A program made the position numbers and the translations under genes. A DNA stretch of 64,000 nucleotides from Candidatus Saccharicenans subterraneus. Its GTDB lineage: Bacteria; Acidobacteriota; Aminicenantia; Aminicenantales; Saccharicenantaceae. The notes beneath the pieces are model-generated. The model saw only the letters and a list, made by a program, of their open reading frames with translations. It made no database searches and was not told the DNA's origin. Numbering within the stretch: position 1 is the first letter of the stretch; the number at the start of each line of letters is the position of its first letter. The DNA is taken from NCBI GenBank assembly GCA_003426165.1, contig QUAH01000006.1:1-64000 (forward strand), read 5' to 3'. Positions 34,341-45,000 of the stretch are shown piece after piece.

Positions 34341-35621
34341 ATGGACCAGGAAATAAACGAAACCTCAACCCAGTTTCTGCCCCGGCTTCTGGCCCTGGGC
34401 AAGAAATTCTCCTGGCGACAAACCTTCTACGCTCTCAAGTACCCCAACTACCGGCTTTGGTTCTGGGGTCAGCTGATTTCGGTCCTGGGCTCCTGGATGC
34501 AGATGACGGCCCAGGCTTTCCTGGTCTATGAACTGACCCACTCCCCCGCGTACCTCGGTTACGCGGGCTTTGCCGCCGGTCTGCCCACCTGGCTTTTCAT
34601 GCTCTACGGCGGCGTGGTGGCCGACCGCATCCCCCGCCGGCGCATCATGATCCTGACTCAACTGGCCCTGATGATCCTGGCCTTTATCCTGGCCGGGCTG
34701 GTCTTTTTGCGGCTGGTCCAGCCCTGGCACATCATCATCCTGGCCTTCTGCACAGGAATAGTCAACGCCTTTGACGCCCCGGCTCGCCAGGCCTTTGTCA
34801 TGGAAATGATCGAACCCGATGCCCTGACCAATGCCATAGCCCTGAATTCAGCCATGTTCAACAGCGCCCAGGCCCTGGGACCGGCGGCCAGCGGAATAAT
34901 CTACGCCGCAGTGGGCCCGGCCTGGTGTTTCACCATAAACGGCCTGAGTTTCATCGCTGTCATCGTGGCCCTGGCCCTGATGAAGCTCCGGCCATTTGTT
35001 CCGCGCCAGTCCAAAAACTCGATTATTCAGGACCTGAAAGAGGGCGTAGAATACGTCCTTAAACACAATACCATCCGAATCCTGGTCCTGACCGTGGCCA
35101 TAACCACCCTGTTTGGCCGGGCCTTTATAACCATCCTTCCGGCCTGGGCGGTCCAAATCCTCGGTGGCAATGCCCGCACCAACGGCTTCTTGCTGACCGC
35201 TTCCGGTCTCGGGGCCTTAACCGGGGCCCTGTTCATAGCTTCTTTCAGCCCGCACCTGTCCCGGGGCAAGTTGCTAATCCTGGGAATGTTATTCTACCCG
35301 GTGTCTATAATTCTTTTTGCCCTGTCCAGGTTCTTGCCACTGTCCCTCCTCCTGCTGTTCGTAAGCGGAGTTGGGGTTATCATAATCTATAACTTGGCCA
35401 ATGCCCTGGTCCAGATTCACACTCCCGAGAATATCAGGGGCCGGGTGATGAGTATCTATAGCTTTGTCTTTTTCGGGCTGATGCCCTTCGCCGCCCTGTG
35501 GATAGGTGCCGCCGCCAATAACCTCGGAGAAAAAATTCCCGTCCTGGCCTCGGCCATTATTTTCCTGGTTTACGCCGCGGCCATCTTCATCTTTGACCGA
35601 CGCCTGGTCAAACTGCGCTGA
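34341..35621 (+). CDS. MFS transporter (EntS/MFS_3-like exporter)
   Basis: 426 residues with about 12 membrane segments. The N-terminus ALKYPNYRLWFWGQLISVLGSWMQ is typical of the MFS_3 group, followed by the motif A region GGVVADRIPRRRIMI and FDAPARQAFVMEMI. The long loop near residue 220 (MKLRPFVPRQSKNSI) divides the two halves. Relatives export siderophores, macrolides or other small molecules; the substrate is undefined. No ribosome-binding site is obvious before the ATG, so the short leader noted for its promoter may matter. Confidence 0.88.
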   Translation: MDQEINETSTQFLPRLLALGKKFSWRQTFYALKYPNYRLWFWGQLISVLGSWMQMTAQAFLVYELTHSPAYLGYAGFAAGLPTWLFMLYGGVVADRIPRRRIMILTQLALMILAFILAGLVFLRLVQPWHIIILAFCTGIVNAFDAPARQAFVMEMIEPDALTNAIALNSAMFNSAQALGPAASGIIYAAVGPAWCFTINGLSFIAVIVALALMKLRPFVPRQSKNSIIQDLKEGVEYVLKHNTIRILVLTVAITTLFGRAFITILPAWAVQILGGNARTNGFLLTASGLGALTGALFIASFSPHLSRGKLLILGMLFYPVSIILFALSRFLPLSLLLLFVSGVGVIIIYNLANALVQIHTPENIRGRVMSIYSFVFFGLMPFAALWIGAAANNLGEKIPVLASAIIFLVYAAAIFIFDRRLVKLR

Positions 35622-35946
35622 GTCTATATTTTCATTCCGAGCTTTTCAGGGCTTAAAAATTCCGAAAACAGGAGAAGCCTGGCAACTATCGGTGGAGCAG
35701 CACCATTCCCTTGCCCCCCGAAAGGCTTGCTGATTAATTGCCTTTTAACCGACCTCTTTGCTATCGGGCTGAGAAAACGTGCACTTCAGCTGGAGTCAAA
35801 AAAATACTTCAAGCAGAGCCAATGGGTCAGTTCACCCGGGATTGGGCAGGCTGTGATCTGTATTTAAAAGGTCCGGATTCTTGTTCAGCGAATCAGCAAC
35901 CGGGGCTGGCCCGAAACGGAAGAGATTCTTACTCCAGAATTCTTAT
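35622..35946. other. Convergent intergenic region, nothing identified
   Basis: Between the MFS gene and the end of the DUF362 gene. No gene, RNA or strong terminator was found. Confidence 0.4.
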
Positions 35947-37026
35947 TCAGAATTCCTCGAGCTCCACCAGCTCGTATTTCTGGCGGCCAAGCCCTATCTT
36001 CTCCCCGTAGGCCAGCTGCACCGACCAGTCGATGTTGTAACCCTGCTTGAAGGCATCGCGGCCAGCTGTCTTAACCACCAGGTCGGCCGAAGCCTGGTCC
36101 ACCGCCACCGGATCCAGGGAGCCAACTATCCCTACATCCTGGACGATGGCCGGCTGGTTCTTGGCCATGCAGTCGCAGTCCTTGGTGACCTGAAGAATAA
36201 AATTAATGAAGCCAATCTTTTCCCCGAAATGGTTCTTAACCGAAAGGGCATATTCCGCCATTTTTTCCTGCAAGCGGCGGGAATCTTCATCCCACTTCAT
36301 CTTGACCGCACCGTATTTGCAGACCACCAGGCATTCGCCGCAGCCGATGCACTTTTCGTCATCGATCATCACGTAACTTTCAGCCTGGACGATCGCCCCG
36401 GCCGGACAATACCTGATACAGACCCCGCAGTTGCGGCACTGCTTGGCATTCACCCTGGGATGGACAACCGAGTGCTGGTCCAGCTTGCCGGCCCGGGAAG
36501 CGCAGCCCATGCCCAGGTTCTTGATGGCCGCCCCCACCCCGGTCTGGACATGCCCGGTAACGTGGGTCAAACAGAGCATGGCCTCCGAATGAAGGAAGGC
36601 GCTGGCAATCCGGGAAGACTTGATTCTCTGTCCTTCCACCTTAACTTCAGATTTTTCCCGGCCGACCAGGCCGTCGGCAATGATCACCGGTATCCTGACC
36701 ACGTCCGGGGTGAAGCCATGCTCCCAGGCCAGCCGGATGTGGTCCACCGAGTTAGAGCGGTTGCCGACGTAGAGGGTGTTGCTGTCCGAAAGAAAGGCTC
36801 TCTGGCTCTTTTTCAGAACCTCGTCGATGATACCGGTCAACCAGCGGGGCTTGATATGCCCGGTATTATTTTTTTCTCCGAAATGAATCTTGAGAGCCAC
36901 GAAATCTTCCGACTGAATTTTCTCGTTAAGGCCGAGGGCCAGGTAGATGGCCCGGGCTTTCCTGGCGATTATTTCGGGCTTCTCTTCGCGGTTGGCCTTG
37001 ATAAAATAAACTCTGCTTTTCATCAT
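35947..37026 (-). CDS. DUF362 protein with two [4Fe-4S] ferredoxin motifs
   Basis: 359 residues. Residues 1-190 are the DUF362 domain (VALKIHFGEKNNTGHIKP, SDSNTLYVGNRSN, THVTGHVQTGVGAAIKNLGMG). Two ferredoxin motifs follow at about 198-240: CRNCGVCIRYCP and CIGCGECLVVC, each Cx2Cx2Cx3C. The C-terminal part returns to DUF362 (VGIVGSLDPVAVDQAS). It is a cytoplasmic electron-transfer protein of unproven role found widely in anaerobes. Two ATG codons open the frame (37026, 37023). It lies 90 bp after the aminotransferase gene. Confidence 0.9.
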   Translation of the reverse strand: MMKSRVYFIKANREEKPEIIARKARAIYLALGLNEKIQSEDFVALKIHFGEKNNTGHIKPRWLTGIIDEVLKKSQRAFLSDSNTLYVGNRSNSVDHIRLAWEHGFTPDVVRIPVIIADGLVGREKSEVKVEGQRIKSSRIASAFLHSEAMLCLTHVTGHVQTGVGAAIKNLGMGCASRAGKLDQHSVVHPRVNAKQCRNCGVCIRYCPAGAIVQAESYVMIDDEKCIGCGECLVVCKYGAVKMKWDEDSRRLQEKMAEYALSVKNHFGEKIGFINFILQVTKDCDCMAKNQPAIVQDVGIVGSLDPVAVDQASADLVVKTAGRDAFKQGYNIDWSVQLAYGEKIGLGRQKYELVELEEF

Positions 37027-37116
37027 GTAACCTCAAATGATGGTGAACGCGACCGCGACCTGAAACAGCCATGGTGGCCAGGCCGACTTCCGGTCACAGG
37101 ATGCTTATAACGTCTT

Positions 37117-38268
37117 CTATCTTACCAGAAGGGAGCGGACCGTTTCCACCCCATCGCCAAGGGTAAAGGCATAGCCCAAGTTCAGGAGAGTTTTTTCTAT
37201 GGCATCAAAGGCAAAGATGACCTGTTCCCTGGTCAGGTTGCCCATGTGCCCCAGGCGGAAAACCTGGCCGGCCACCGGACCCAGCCCCCCGGCCACCACC
37301 ACCCCGTTCTCGTAGAGCTTGCGCCTGAAGCTTACATCATCCAGGCCCTCGGGGTAACGGACCGCCGACAGGGTGGCCGCCAGGCAGGTTTCATCGGTAA
37401 AAATACTGAAACCGAGAGAGCTCAGGCCGCTGCGGATAACCGAAGCCAGGCGGTCATGCCTTTCAAACCTCCTGTCCAGCCCTTCTTCCAGGACGATCCT
37501 GGTAGCCTCGTAGAAGGCCCTGATCTCATTGACACAGGGGGTGGAAAAATACCTGTTTGGATTTTCCATGACCGGCAGCCAGCGCAGAATATCGGCATAA
37601 TAGGCCTTGACCCGGTGGAGCTGGCGACGCTTGTCCATGGCCCGCTTCGAAAAAACATCGATGGCCAGGCCCGGTGGAGCCCCCAGGCATTTCTGGGCGG
37701 CGGTCAAGATGACATCGATTCCCCAGTCATCCATTCGCTCCTCAATCCCTCCCGTGGCGCAAACTCCATCAACCACAAATAGTGCTTCGGGAGCCACCTG
37801 GCGTATCACTTCCGCATATTCCCGGACGGGAGCGCAGGCTCCGGTGGCGGTGTCCACGTGGGTGCAAACCACAATCTCGTATTTATGTTTTTTGAGCTCT
37901 GTCCGGAGCTCCTCGGCCGTCACCACCCGGCCCCACGGGCTCTGTAGAAGGTGATACTTGATGTCAAAAGCCTCGCAGATCTCGGCCATTCGGTTGCCGA
38001 AATAACCCTGGGATAGGACCAGGACCCGGTCCTGGTCGGCAACGATGTTCAGCAGGGCAATTTCCATGGCCAGGGTGCCGGCCCCGGCCACGATGAACGG
38101 CTGGCCACTTGTGGTGAAGACGATCTTTTTCATGTTCTCCAGGGCCCCGCCCAGTTCCTTTTCCATCTGGGGGCTTATATGGGAAACTGTCGGCTGGGCC
38201 AGGGCTTCCAGGATACGGTCGACCACCGGGCTGGGCCCGGGAATTAAGAGAAGTTTTTGTTCTTTCAT
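37117..38268 (-). CDS. Class V aminotransferase (alanine-glyoxylate / serine-pyruvate type)
   Basis: 383 residues from ATG 38268, which has AAGGGA upstream; a longer frame to 38343 adds 25 unlikely residues. The N-terminus LLLIPGPSPVVDRIL is diagnostic for the AGT/SPT group. The PLP lysine is Lys193 in TAAQKCLGAPPG, with VVDGVCATGG carrying the PLP-binding Asp. RLGHMGNLTREQV near the end is the substrate arginine region. It probably transfers amino groups from serine or alanine to glyoxylate or pyruvate; exact substrates are not resolved. Confidence 0.92.
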   Translation of the reverse strand: MKEQKLLLIPGPSPVVDRILEALAQPTVSHISPQMEKELGGALENMKKIVFTTSGQPFIVAGAGTLAMEIALLNIVADQDRVLVLSQGYFGNRMAEICEAFDIKYHLLQSPWGRVVTAEELRTELKKHKYEIVVCTHVDTATGACAPVREYAEVIRQVAPEALFVVDGVCATGGIEERMDDWGIDVILTAAQKCLGAPPGLAIDVFSKRAMDKRRQLHRVKAYYADILRWLPVMENPNRYFSTPCVNEIRAFYEATRIVLEEGLDRRFERHDRLASVIRSGLSSLGFSIFTDETCLAATLSAVRYPEGLDDVSFRRKLYENGVVVAGGLGPVAGQVFRLGHMGNLTREQVIFAFDAIEKTLLNLGYAFTLGDGVETVRSLLVR

Positions 38269-38469
38269 CGACTTTTCCCTTCTGGTTTTGTCGGCTGTAC
38301 GAGATATAATTTTTCTCCAGCTTGAGAAATTTTTCAACCGCAATTTGAAAATCCCCCTGACTGCCCCGGCTAACCCCTCGCTTCAATTACAACCTGACAG
38401 GGCAAAATGTTTTTTCTTTCTCTTGGGTCGTTGTGTTATCATAGAGAAAAATTTTTTCTGGAGACAGAA

Positions 38470-40164
38470 ATGAGAACAAGATTCGGATTGAAACCAACCA
38501 TAATTTTGCTCCTGGCTCTCTTAAGTCTGTCCGGACTGACGGCCGTGAGCTGCCAGAAGCAGCCGGCAACCAAGGCCAGCCTGGTAATCACCGGTAAAAT
38601 TTTCACCGGTCTGGACTCTCCGGCCTTTGTGGAAGCCCTGGCCGCTTCTGAAGGCAAAATCCTGGCCACCGGCACCAGGAAGGAAATTAAAAAATATATC
38701 GGACCTGAAACCAGGCTCATTGAACTCAAGGATGGCGTGGCCATCCCCGGGCTGATAGACGCCCACACCCATTTTTCATCCGGCGGTCGTTCTCTCATTG
38801 AACTCAGCTTCCGTGGGGTCGACTCCGTGGAAAAGGTCCAGCAGATGGTGACCGAAAAAATTAAAGAGCTGCCGCCGGGCACTCCGATCTTCGGCCGGGA
38901 ATATGACCACACCCTTTTCCCCGGGCAGAAATGGCCCACGAAGGAAGACCTGGACAAAGTATCGCCGCAGAATCCGGTGGTTATCCGGAGAGTCGACGGA
39001 CATTCAGCCTGGCTCAACAGCCTGGCCCTGAAAATTTCAGGCATAGATAAAAAGACCAGGGATCCGTTTGGAGGGGAAATCGTCCGTGACCCAAGAACCG
39101 GCGAGCCAACCGGCATCCTCAAAGAATCGGCCATGGGCCTGATAAAAGTCAGGTCCGAGATAAAGTCCACCCCGGAAGAAGACATCCTCCGGGCCCTGGA
39201 CCATGCCCGCAAGCTCGGCCTGACCGGTGTTCAGGCGGATGTTGGATTGCGGGAACTGGAGATTTATAAAAAGCTCAATGCCGAGGGCAGGCTGACTCTG
39301 CGTGTCTATGCCTGGCTGCCGATTGAAGGCATCGACCAGTATATCAAGATGGGCCTGCGCCAGGGACAGGGTGACGATTACCTGAAAGTGGGCTTCCTCA
39401 AAGCCTTCATCGACGGCACCCTGGGCTCCGGCACCGCCCTGATGTTCGAGCCCTTTGCCGATGACCCGACCAAATCGGGTTTGCCCCAGTACCCGGAAGA
39501 GGTTTTTTATGATCTCCTGGAAAAGGCTTATGCCAATGACTTCCAGGTGGGCACCCATGCTATAGGCGATAAGGGCGTTAACTGGGTGCTTAACGCGGTG
39601 GAAAGAGCCCAGAAGAAACATGGCAAAAAGGACCTGCGCTTCCGGGTGGAACATGCCCAGGTCATCAGGCCGGAAGATTTCCCGCGCTTCAAGGAACTGG
39701 GAGTCATCGCCTCCATGCAGCCCACCCACTGCACCACCGACATGCGCTTCTGCGAAATCAGGGTCGGCAAAGAACGTTCCAGGTATGCCTACGCCTGGAG
39801 AACGCTGCTGGACAACGGCGCCGTGCTGGCTTTCGGCTCTGACTGGCCGGTTGAACCGCTCGACCCGCGCCGCGGCCTTTATTCTGCCGTCACCAGGAAA
39901 AATATCGAGTTCGATTTCCCGGAAGGCGGCTGGTTCCCCGAGCAGAAACTCAGCCTGGCCGAGGCCATCAAGTATTTCACCTGGGGTTCGGCCTACGCCT
40001 CCTTCGAAGAAAACCTGAAAGGCACCCTGGAGCCCGGTAAACTGGCTGACCTGACGGTCTTCGGGCGCGATATTTTCTCGGCGGAGCCAAAGGAAATCCT
40101 GACCGCCCCGATAACTTATACCATAATTGGCGGAAAGGTGGTCTACGAGCAACCGCAGAAATAA
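38470..40164 (+). CDS. Exported amidohydrolase (YtcJ-like) lipoprotein
   Basis: 564 residues from ATG 38470, with GGAG upstream and a lipoprotein signal ending LTAVSC (Cys28); an in-frame ATG at 38407 would add 21 residues. The Amidohydrolase_3 fold is shown by IPGLIDAHTHF with His99 and His101, TGVQADVG, KAFIDGTLGSG, GTHAIGDKGVNWVL, RVEHAQVI and FGSDWPVEPLDP with the catalytic Asp. Residues VTRKN and AEAIKYFTWG precede the closing beta strands. It probably hydrolyses N-acyl or amide bonds outside the inner membrane; the substrate is unknown. Confidence 0.92.
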   Translation: MRTRFGLKPTIILLLALLSLSGLTAVSCQKQPATKASLVITGKIFTGLDSPAFVEALAASEGKILATGTRKEIKKYIGPETRLIELKDGVAIPGLIDAHTHFSSGGRSLIELSFRGVDSVEKVQQMVTEKIKELPPGTPIFGREYDHTLFPGQKWPTKEDLDKVSPQNPVVIRRVDGHSAWLNSLALKISGIDKKTRDPFGGEIVRDPRTGEPTGILKESAMGLIKVRSEIKSTPEEDILRALDHARKLGLTGVQADVGLRELEIYKKLNAEGRLTLRVYAWLPIEGIDQYIKMGLRQGQGDDYLKVGFLKAFIDGTLGSGTALMFEPFADDPTKSGLPQYPEEVFYDLLEKAYANDFQVGTHAIGDKGVNWVLNAVERAQKKHGKKDLRFRVEHAQVIRPEDFPRFKELGVIASMQPTHCTTDMRFCEIRVGKERSRYAYAWRTLLDNGAVLAFGSDWPVEPLDPRRGLYSAVTRKNIEFDFPEGGWFPEQKLSLAEAIKYFTWGSAYASFEENLKGTLEPGKLADLTVFGRDIFSAEPKEILTAPITYTIIGGKVVYEQPQK

Positions 40165-40502
40165 GAAAACCTGAACGGTCTGCCGGATAAGAGCCCGGGC
40201 CCGGACAGAAAGGTTCTTAAAACTAAGGTGGTAAAAATTGTTGAAATTTACCGTCCGCTACCCTTATTCGTGTTCATAACAACAATAAAGAAATAACCAC
40301 TTACGATCATCATCGTTTTGAAGTCAAAACCGGATCCAAGGAACAGGTTCCAGTTCAACAATCTGATCATCTGCCCAACCCGGCCGCTGGCGGGTGGGCC
40401 TGATTCTTTTCAGTGCGGCCGTTTTGGCCCGGGATACCACCAGAAGCTTAGAAGTTTATTGGAAGGCTTCCCAAAGGTGTTTAGCCGAGCGGCGACTGGC
40501 TT
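40165..40502. other. Convergent intergenic region, nothing identified
   Basis: Between the amidohydrolase gene and the end of the HAD gene. No gene with a ribosome-binding site, RNA or clear terminator was found. Confidence 0.4.
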
Positions 40503-41093
40503 TTACCCGGGAACCAGTTGTTGTATTCTCTTCCTTAATTCGTCGAAGGTGGCCACCAACTCCGCTCCTTCCAGGCCAGCTGGAGTCATCGGGCTCTTTA
40601 AGATAAATACCATTTTTATACCGGCCTCCCGGGCGGCCAGCAGGTCATAGTTGGTATCCCCGACCACCGCGGTTTCACTGGCCCTGACTCCAAAGCGTTC
40701 CATAACCCTGAGAAAAGGAGTTCCGGCCGGTTTATGCAGCCCGCTTTCCCTGGTGAGAACCAGGTCAAATTCCAGGCCAAACTTTTCCAGCAGGTGGCGG
40801 GTGTTGTCCTGGCTGTTATTGGTCACCAGCGCCCGGTTTACTCCGGTCGCGGCCAGCCAGTCCAGGAATTCCCTCACCCCTTCCTTCAACACCGAATTTT
40901 CGGTCTGCTCCTTCTCGTACCTTCTGAGCAGGGCGTACTTCTCAGACTTCTGGGGTTCGGGCAGGCTGTCAAGATAGGCCAGGATGGAGCCGGCCGGCAC
41001 CCCCAGTTCCCTTTTTATTGCCGGCCAGTCGTAGCTGTTCTCAACCACCGTGCCGTCCAGGTCAAAAATAACCAGCTTCAGTTTCATCTTCAT
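40503..41093 (-). CDS. HAD-superfamily hydrolase (phosphoglycolate phosphatase-like)
   Basis: About 196 residues from ATG 41093. Longer (41132) and slightly shorter (41087) starts are in frame and none has a strong ribosome-binding site; the chosen one puts the HAD motif close to the N-terminus. Motif I is VIFDLDGTVV, motif II RALVTNNSQ, motif III lysine in HKPAGTPF, and motif IV VVGDTNYDLLAAREAG. The small helical cap after motif I resembles phosphoglycolate or beta-phosphoglucomutase-like HADs. Substrate not known. Confidence 0.88.
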   Translation of the reverse strand: MKMKLKLVIFDLDGTVVENSYDWPAIKRELGVPAGSILAYLDSLPEPQKSEKYALLRRYEKEQTENSVLKEGVREFLDWLAATGVNRALVTNNSQDNTRHLLEKFGLEFDLVLTRESGLHKPAGTPFLRVMERFGVRASETAVVGDTNYDLLAAREAGIKMVFILKSPMTPAGLEGAELVATFDELRKRIQQLVPG

Positions 41094-41249
41094 GCCCAGG
41101 ATAATGTTACCCGCCGGAGCCATGGAATTCAATCTGGTGGTGACGGGTTCTTCTTGCCTCCCCCGGCCAACAATAACCAGGTATTTGACTATCTTTCAAA
41201 AATTTTGTAAATAATAAGCTATGATGTGAATAATGAAGGGAGGTACCGC

Positions 41250-41501
41250 ATGGGCAAGTACTTAGCCATCTTCCTGGGCATCGTGGCCATGATCGCCGGA
41301 CTTTACCTGGTGATTTTTGTCTGGTGGAGAGAGTTTTACGAGCTGGTTTTCGGATTCATTCCACCCATCCTGTTCTTCGGAGGACTGATCGCCATCATCG
41401 CCGGCATCTCCAGCATCAAGGATTCCATCCGGCAGAAAAAGCTGGAAGCTGAAGCTGCCGCCCTTCAGGAAGAGCAGAAAACCGAAGAAAAGAAGGCCTG
41501 A
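41250..41501 (+). CDS. Small membrane protein with two transmembrane segments
   Basis: 83 residues from ATG 41250, preceded by GGGAGGT; a GTG at 41226 is in frame. Two hydrophobic helices (about 4-25 and 36-56) are joined by a short loop with VWWREFYELV, and the C-terminus is a charged, alanine-rich coiled segment (KKLEAEAAALQEEQKTEEKKA). No family was recognised. It probably sits in the inner membrane as a small accessory or scaffold. It lies 68 bp upstream of the protein preceding the large kinase. Confidence 0.7.
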   Translation: MGKYLAIFLGIVAMIAGLYLVIFVWWREFYELVFGFIPPILFFGGLIAIIAGISSIKDSIRQKKLEAEAAALQEEQKTEEKKA

Positions 41502-41569
41502 TAACACCGCTGACAATTCATTTTCAGGCCTTCTGGAATTATCCATAGATATTTATTAGAATCGTTATT

Positions 41570-42004
41570 GTGAATGCCTTTGCCGGGTTGGTTCTTTCCT
41601 TTCTCCTGCCCATAATCAACCAGTTCAATTTTTCCCTGGAAGGAGTCTTCCTCCAAAACGATCCGGCCAGGCTGGAACGATTGCTCCCTCTCGACTCCCC
41701 GGTCCTGATTACCCTGCCCGAACCTTTCCAGGTGTCTGACTGTTTTTCCCGCCAGCAGGCTTCCCAGATTATGAAAAAGCTCTTCCAGCACACCACCACC
41801 CTGGAATTTTTCATAGACCAGGAAAACCAACCCGTGCTCGACCGGAAAGGGGCCATCATCCAGGCCCGGTGGTCAACCGCCGACAGGCGGGACGGTCGCA
41901 AGTATCTCTTCAAGCTCTACCTATATGTTTTTCCCGAGAAAACCGCCGGCCGCGGCAGTCTGAGCCTGTTGAAGATCCGGGAAATCAGGGCCGAAAAGCG
42001 CTAA
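41570..42004 (+). CDS. Unknown protein upstream of the large sensor kinase
   Basis: 144 residues from a GTG start. A hydrophobic N-terminus (FAGLVLSFLLPII) could act as a signal or anchor. The rest looks like a compact mixed alpha/beta domain (LPLDSPVLITLPEPF, FKLYLYVFPEK) ending in basic residues. I do not recognise it. It ends 9 bp before the kinase gene, so it is very likely co-transcribed; a role as a periplasmic partner of that kinase is inference. Confidence 0.65.
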   Translation: MNAFAGLVLSFLLPIINQFNFSLEGVFLQNDPARLERLLPLDSPVLITLPEPFQVSDCFSRQQASQIMKKLFQHTTTLEFFIDQENQPVLDRKGAIIQARWSTADRRDGRKYLFKLYLYVFPEKTAGRGSLSLLKIREIRAEKR

Positions 42005-42013
42005 GGAAAAAAT

Positions 42014-45000
42014 TTGAAAGATATGGCCAGCCTGTCAAACCTGCGGAATAACCGGTGGCTGCAATTCGCCGTCGGTTTCTTCCTGCTCGGTCTGGCCCTG
42101 TTGGCCGCCTCTACCCTTCTACTTAAGAGCCGGTCTGTTCAGAGCGAAGCGGAAACTCTTTCCAGTCTCAGGAAAAGTGCCGCCCGCATCAGGATTGAAT
42201 TCTCGACACTGGTGGAGCTTCTTAAAACGAGGCAAGCCCATTTCCAGGAAATTGCCCCCGGACTGACACCCGAGGAAATTTTCGCCACATTCCAGAAAGC
42301 CGGCCTGGAAACAGCAGTGGAAGGCGTGGCCTGGCTGGACAATAACCTTAATCCTCTCCTCTGGCTGGGAAACGTGGCCAACCTTCATAGCCTAATAAAA
42401 GGCTGGCCTGATGGTTCCAGCCGTTTCTTGAACGGAAGCTTTATCGTCCAGGACCGGGCTTCTTATTTCCTGGTCCGGCTGGTGCCAGCGGGGCGGGATC
42501 GTTACCTGGCCCTGTTTGAACTGCTGGCTTTCCAGCCGCAATTTCAGTCGGCCTATCTCAGGGAATTCGTCAGGTTGAAATCCGTGCCCGGGAGCGGGGC
42601 CGACATCAACTTCTGGGACTACGAACAGGATACTGAAGCCCTGGCCCGTTTTTTCTCACGGACCGGCGACGAATACCTGAGCCAGCAGACCGAGGAAGTA
42701 GAAATCCGGACACTCTATTTTCCCCTCCGCAATGAGCAGGGACAGATTCTGGCCACGGTTACCCTGAATTCTCTGCAGCTGCAGCGACAGCGCTTTGCCC
42801 TGCCGGCCATGCTGAGAATCCTGGCCATAGTCCTGGCCATAGTAGCCTTCATACTGTTTACCGGCTGGCTCTACCGTTCCGAGCTCAGGGCTCCTGGAAC
42901 CAGGTGGCTGGCCTGGCTTCTGAGCCTGTCTGGCCTGATGATAATCAGGGTCCACCTCGGCATCCTGGCCCGGAACTACCCCGCTTCGGGCTGGAAAGTC
43001 TTCACCGCCGAAAGGCTGGGCCTGGGGTGGCCGCTGGGGCTGGCTGCCTCTCCAGCCGACCTCTTTATAAGCAGCCTGTTGTTTTGTGCTCTTGTCTATT
43101 CCACCATCAGAATTTTTGCCGGAGCCTACCTCCGCGGTTCCGGGGCCGCAACCTCCTATTCTCCTGAAGCCCGCCTGCCTGCACTAAAGGCCATCATTCT
43201 GGGACTGGCCTCGGCCCTATCGGTAGCCGCCCTGTCCTGGTTTATAAAAGAGCTGGTGGAAAACTGCAACCTGAACCTGTTGAGTTTCAGCCTGAACCCA
43301 TCTTCACTGCTAATCTACCTGAGCTTATTCCTCGTCATCTCAAGTTTGTTGCTTCCAGTCATCCTGTTCTCAAGGCAGATCTTGCCCGGGCTTCCCCGGC
43401 AGCCGTCGTCACTGGTCGGTTTCCTGCTGGCCGGCCTGGCCCTGTTTTTCTCGCTTCGCCTGGTGACGGATATCGGGCTGAACGAGATGGCCTTTCTGTT
43501 CATTTTCTGGCTCCTGCTCACCGCAGTTTCCACCCTGAATTGGAAAACCTGGGCCCTTTCGGCCATCTTCCTGTTTTTAATTTCCTGCTTCAGCTATTTT
43601 CTGCTCCGGGAATTTACCGAGGCCAAGTCCAGAAATCTGACCGAAAACGTTCTGGTCCACCTGGTCTCGTCTCAGAAAACCTGGGCCGGTATGGCTCTGA
43701 GGCAGTCATTCGGCGAACTGCAGAAAAGGTCCCGCGACCTTTTAAGCTATTTCAGAAATCCCGCTGATCCCGAACTGGCCCGTCGGCTCTGGAACCTGAC
43801 CCTGCTGGCCAGGCTTAACTGGAATTCCTGCCTCTACCTACAGAGCCAGGACCTGAAATTACTGTCTTCCTTCGGGCTCAACATGCCCGTCTTTGCCGAG
43901 CAGACCAACGACCTTCCCTTCTCGCCCAGCCCGGTCATCGAGGAGCAGTACCTCGATATTCTCGGCCAGGAAAAACACTTCCTGGTGGGTTACCAGGACT
44001 TCAGGGACGGAGAAGGCCGCGGCGGGAGGCTGGCCATCTGGGCCAGCCTCGACCCCGAACTCTTGCCCTTCTTCTATTCGGCCAACCCCTATTTCGAGCT
44101 CCTGCGGCTCAATACCCTTCCCTCGCTCCAGCATTTCCCGGTCAGCCTGGCCATATTCAACGGCCAGGGGCAAGCGCTCTTCACCCAGAGCCAACCCGGG
44201 TTCGCTCTACCCACGGACCTTCAGAAAAAAGTCAGGGGGGCAGCGTCTGGGTTCTGGAGCAGTTTCCGGGACGGCCAGGCCCGATACCGGGCCTTTTTCA
44301 TCATCCTTGACGATGACAATACCTACGTTTTTTATCACCTGGAAAAATCGTGGCGACGTCAGTTTACCGATTTCTTGAAACTCTTCTTTCTCCTGGCCAT
44401 ATTCCTGGCCATCGCCCTGGTGCCGCGCATCCTCAGGCAGGGTCAATGGCGGCTCTCCGGCCGCTCGTTCTCCTTCAGGGTCTACCTGGCCTTCCTGGTG
44501 ACGGGATTGGTGCCGCTGTTTTTCTTTATTTTTTTCAGCCAGACGGTGGTGGCCAGGCTCTTTGCCGACCGCTTTGTCCGGGAAGCCACCAGCCGGGCCT
44601 ATTTCGCCCGGAGCATCCTGCATGACTTCATCAGCCTGCAGGAACAGAATGACCAGCCGGCTGCCGAGATGCCCGAAGACCTGGTTTTCTGGATTAGCAG
44701 CACCCTCAACAACGATGTCAACCTGTTCAAAAACGGGCGGTTACTGTCTTCCAGCCGGCGGGAATATTTTGAGACCGGGTTGCTTTCAGAAATGCTGGAT
44801 GGCGAAACCTATTTCAGGCTGGCCTTCCAGAACCTGCCCCTGGCCGTCAGCCGTAAAACATTCGGCCGCTATTCTTACCAGACCCTGACCGTTCCCTACC
44901 GCTACCGTCAGGATGTATATTTTCTTAATCTTCCCTTTCCATTTGAAAAGCAGGAAATCTCGCAGGCCCGGACCGAGCTATTCGAGTTTTTCCTGTTTGC

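Noticed and set aside
35881..37110. 409-codon rightward frame opposite the DUF362 gene
   Set aside because: The opposite strand encodes intact ferredoxin motifs; this frame has no recognisable feature.
39037..40152. 371-codon leftward frame opposite the amidohydrolase gene
   Set aside because: The rightward gene has the full set of metal-binding motifs and a lipoprotein signal; the opposite frame has none.
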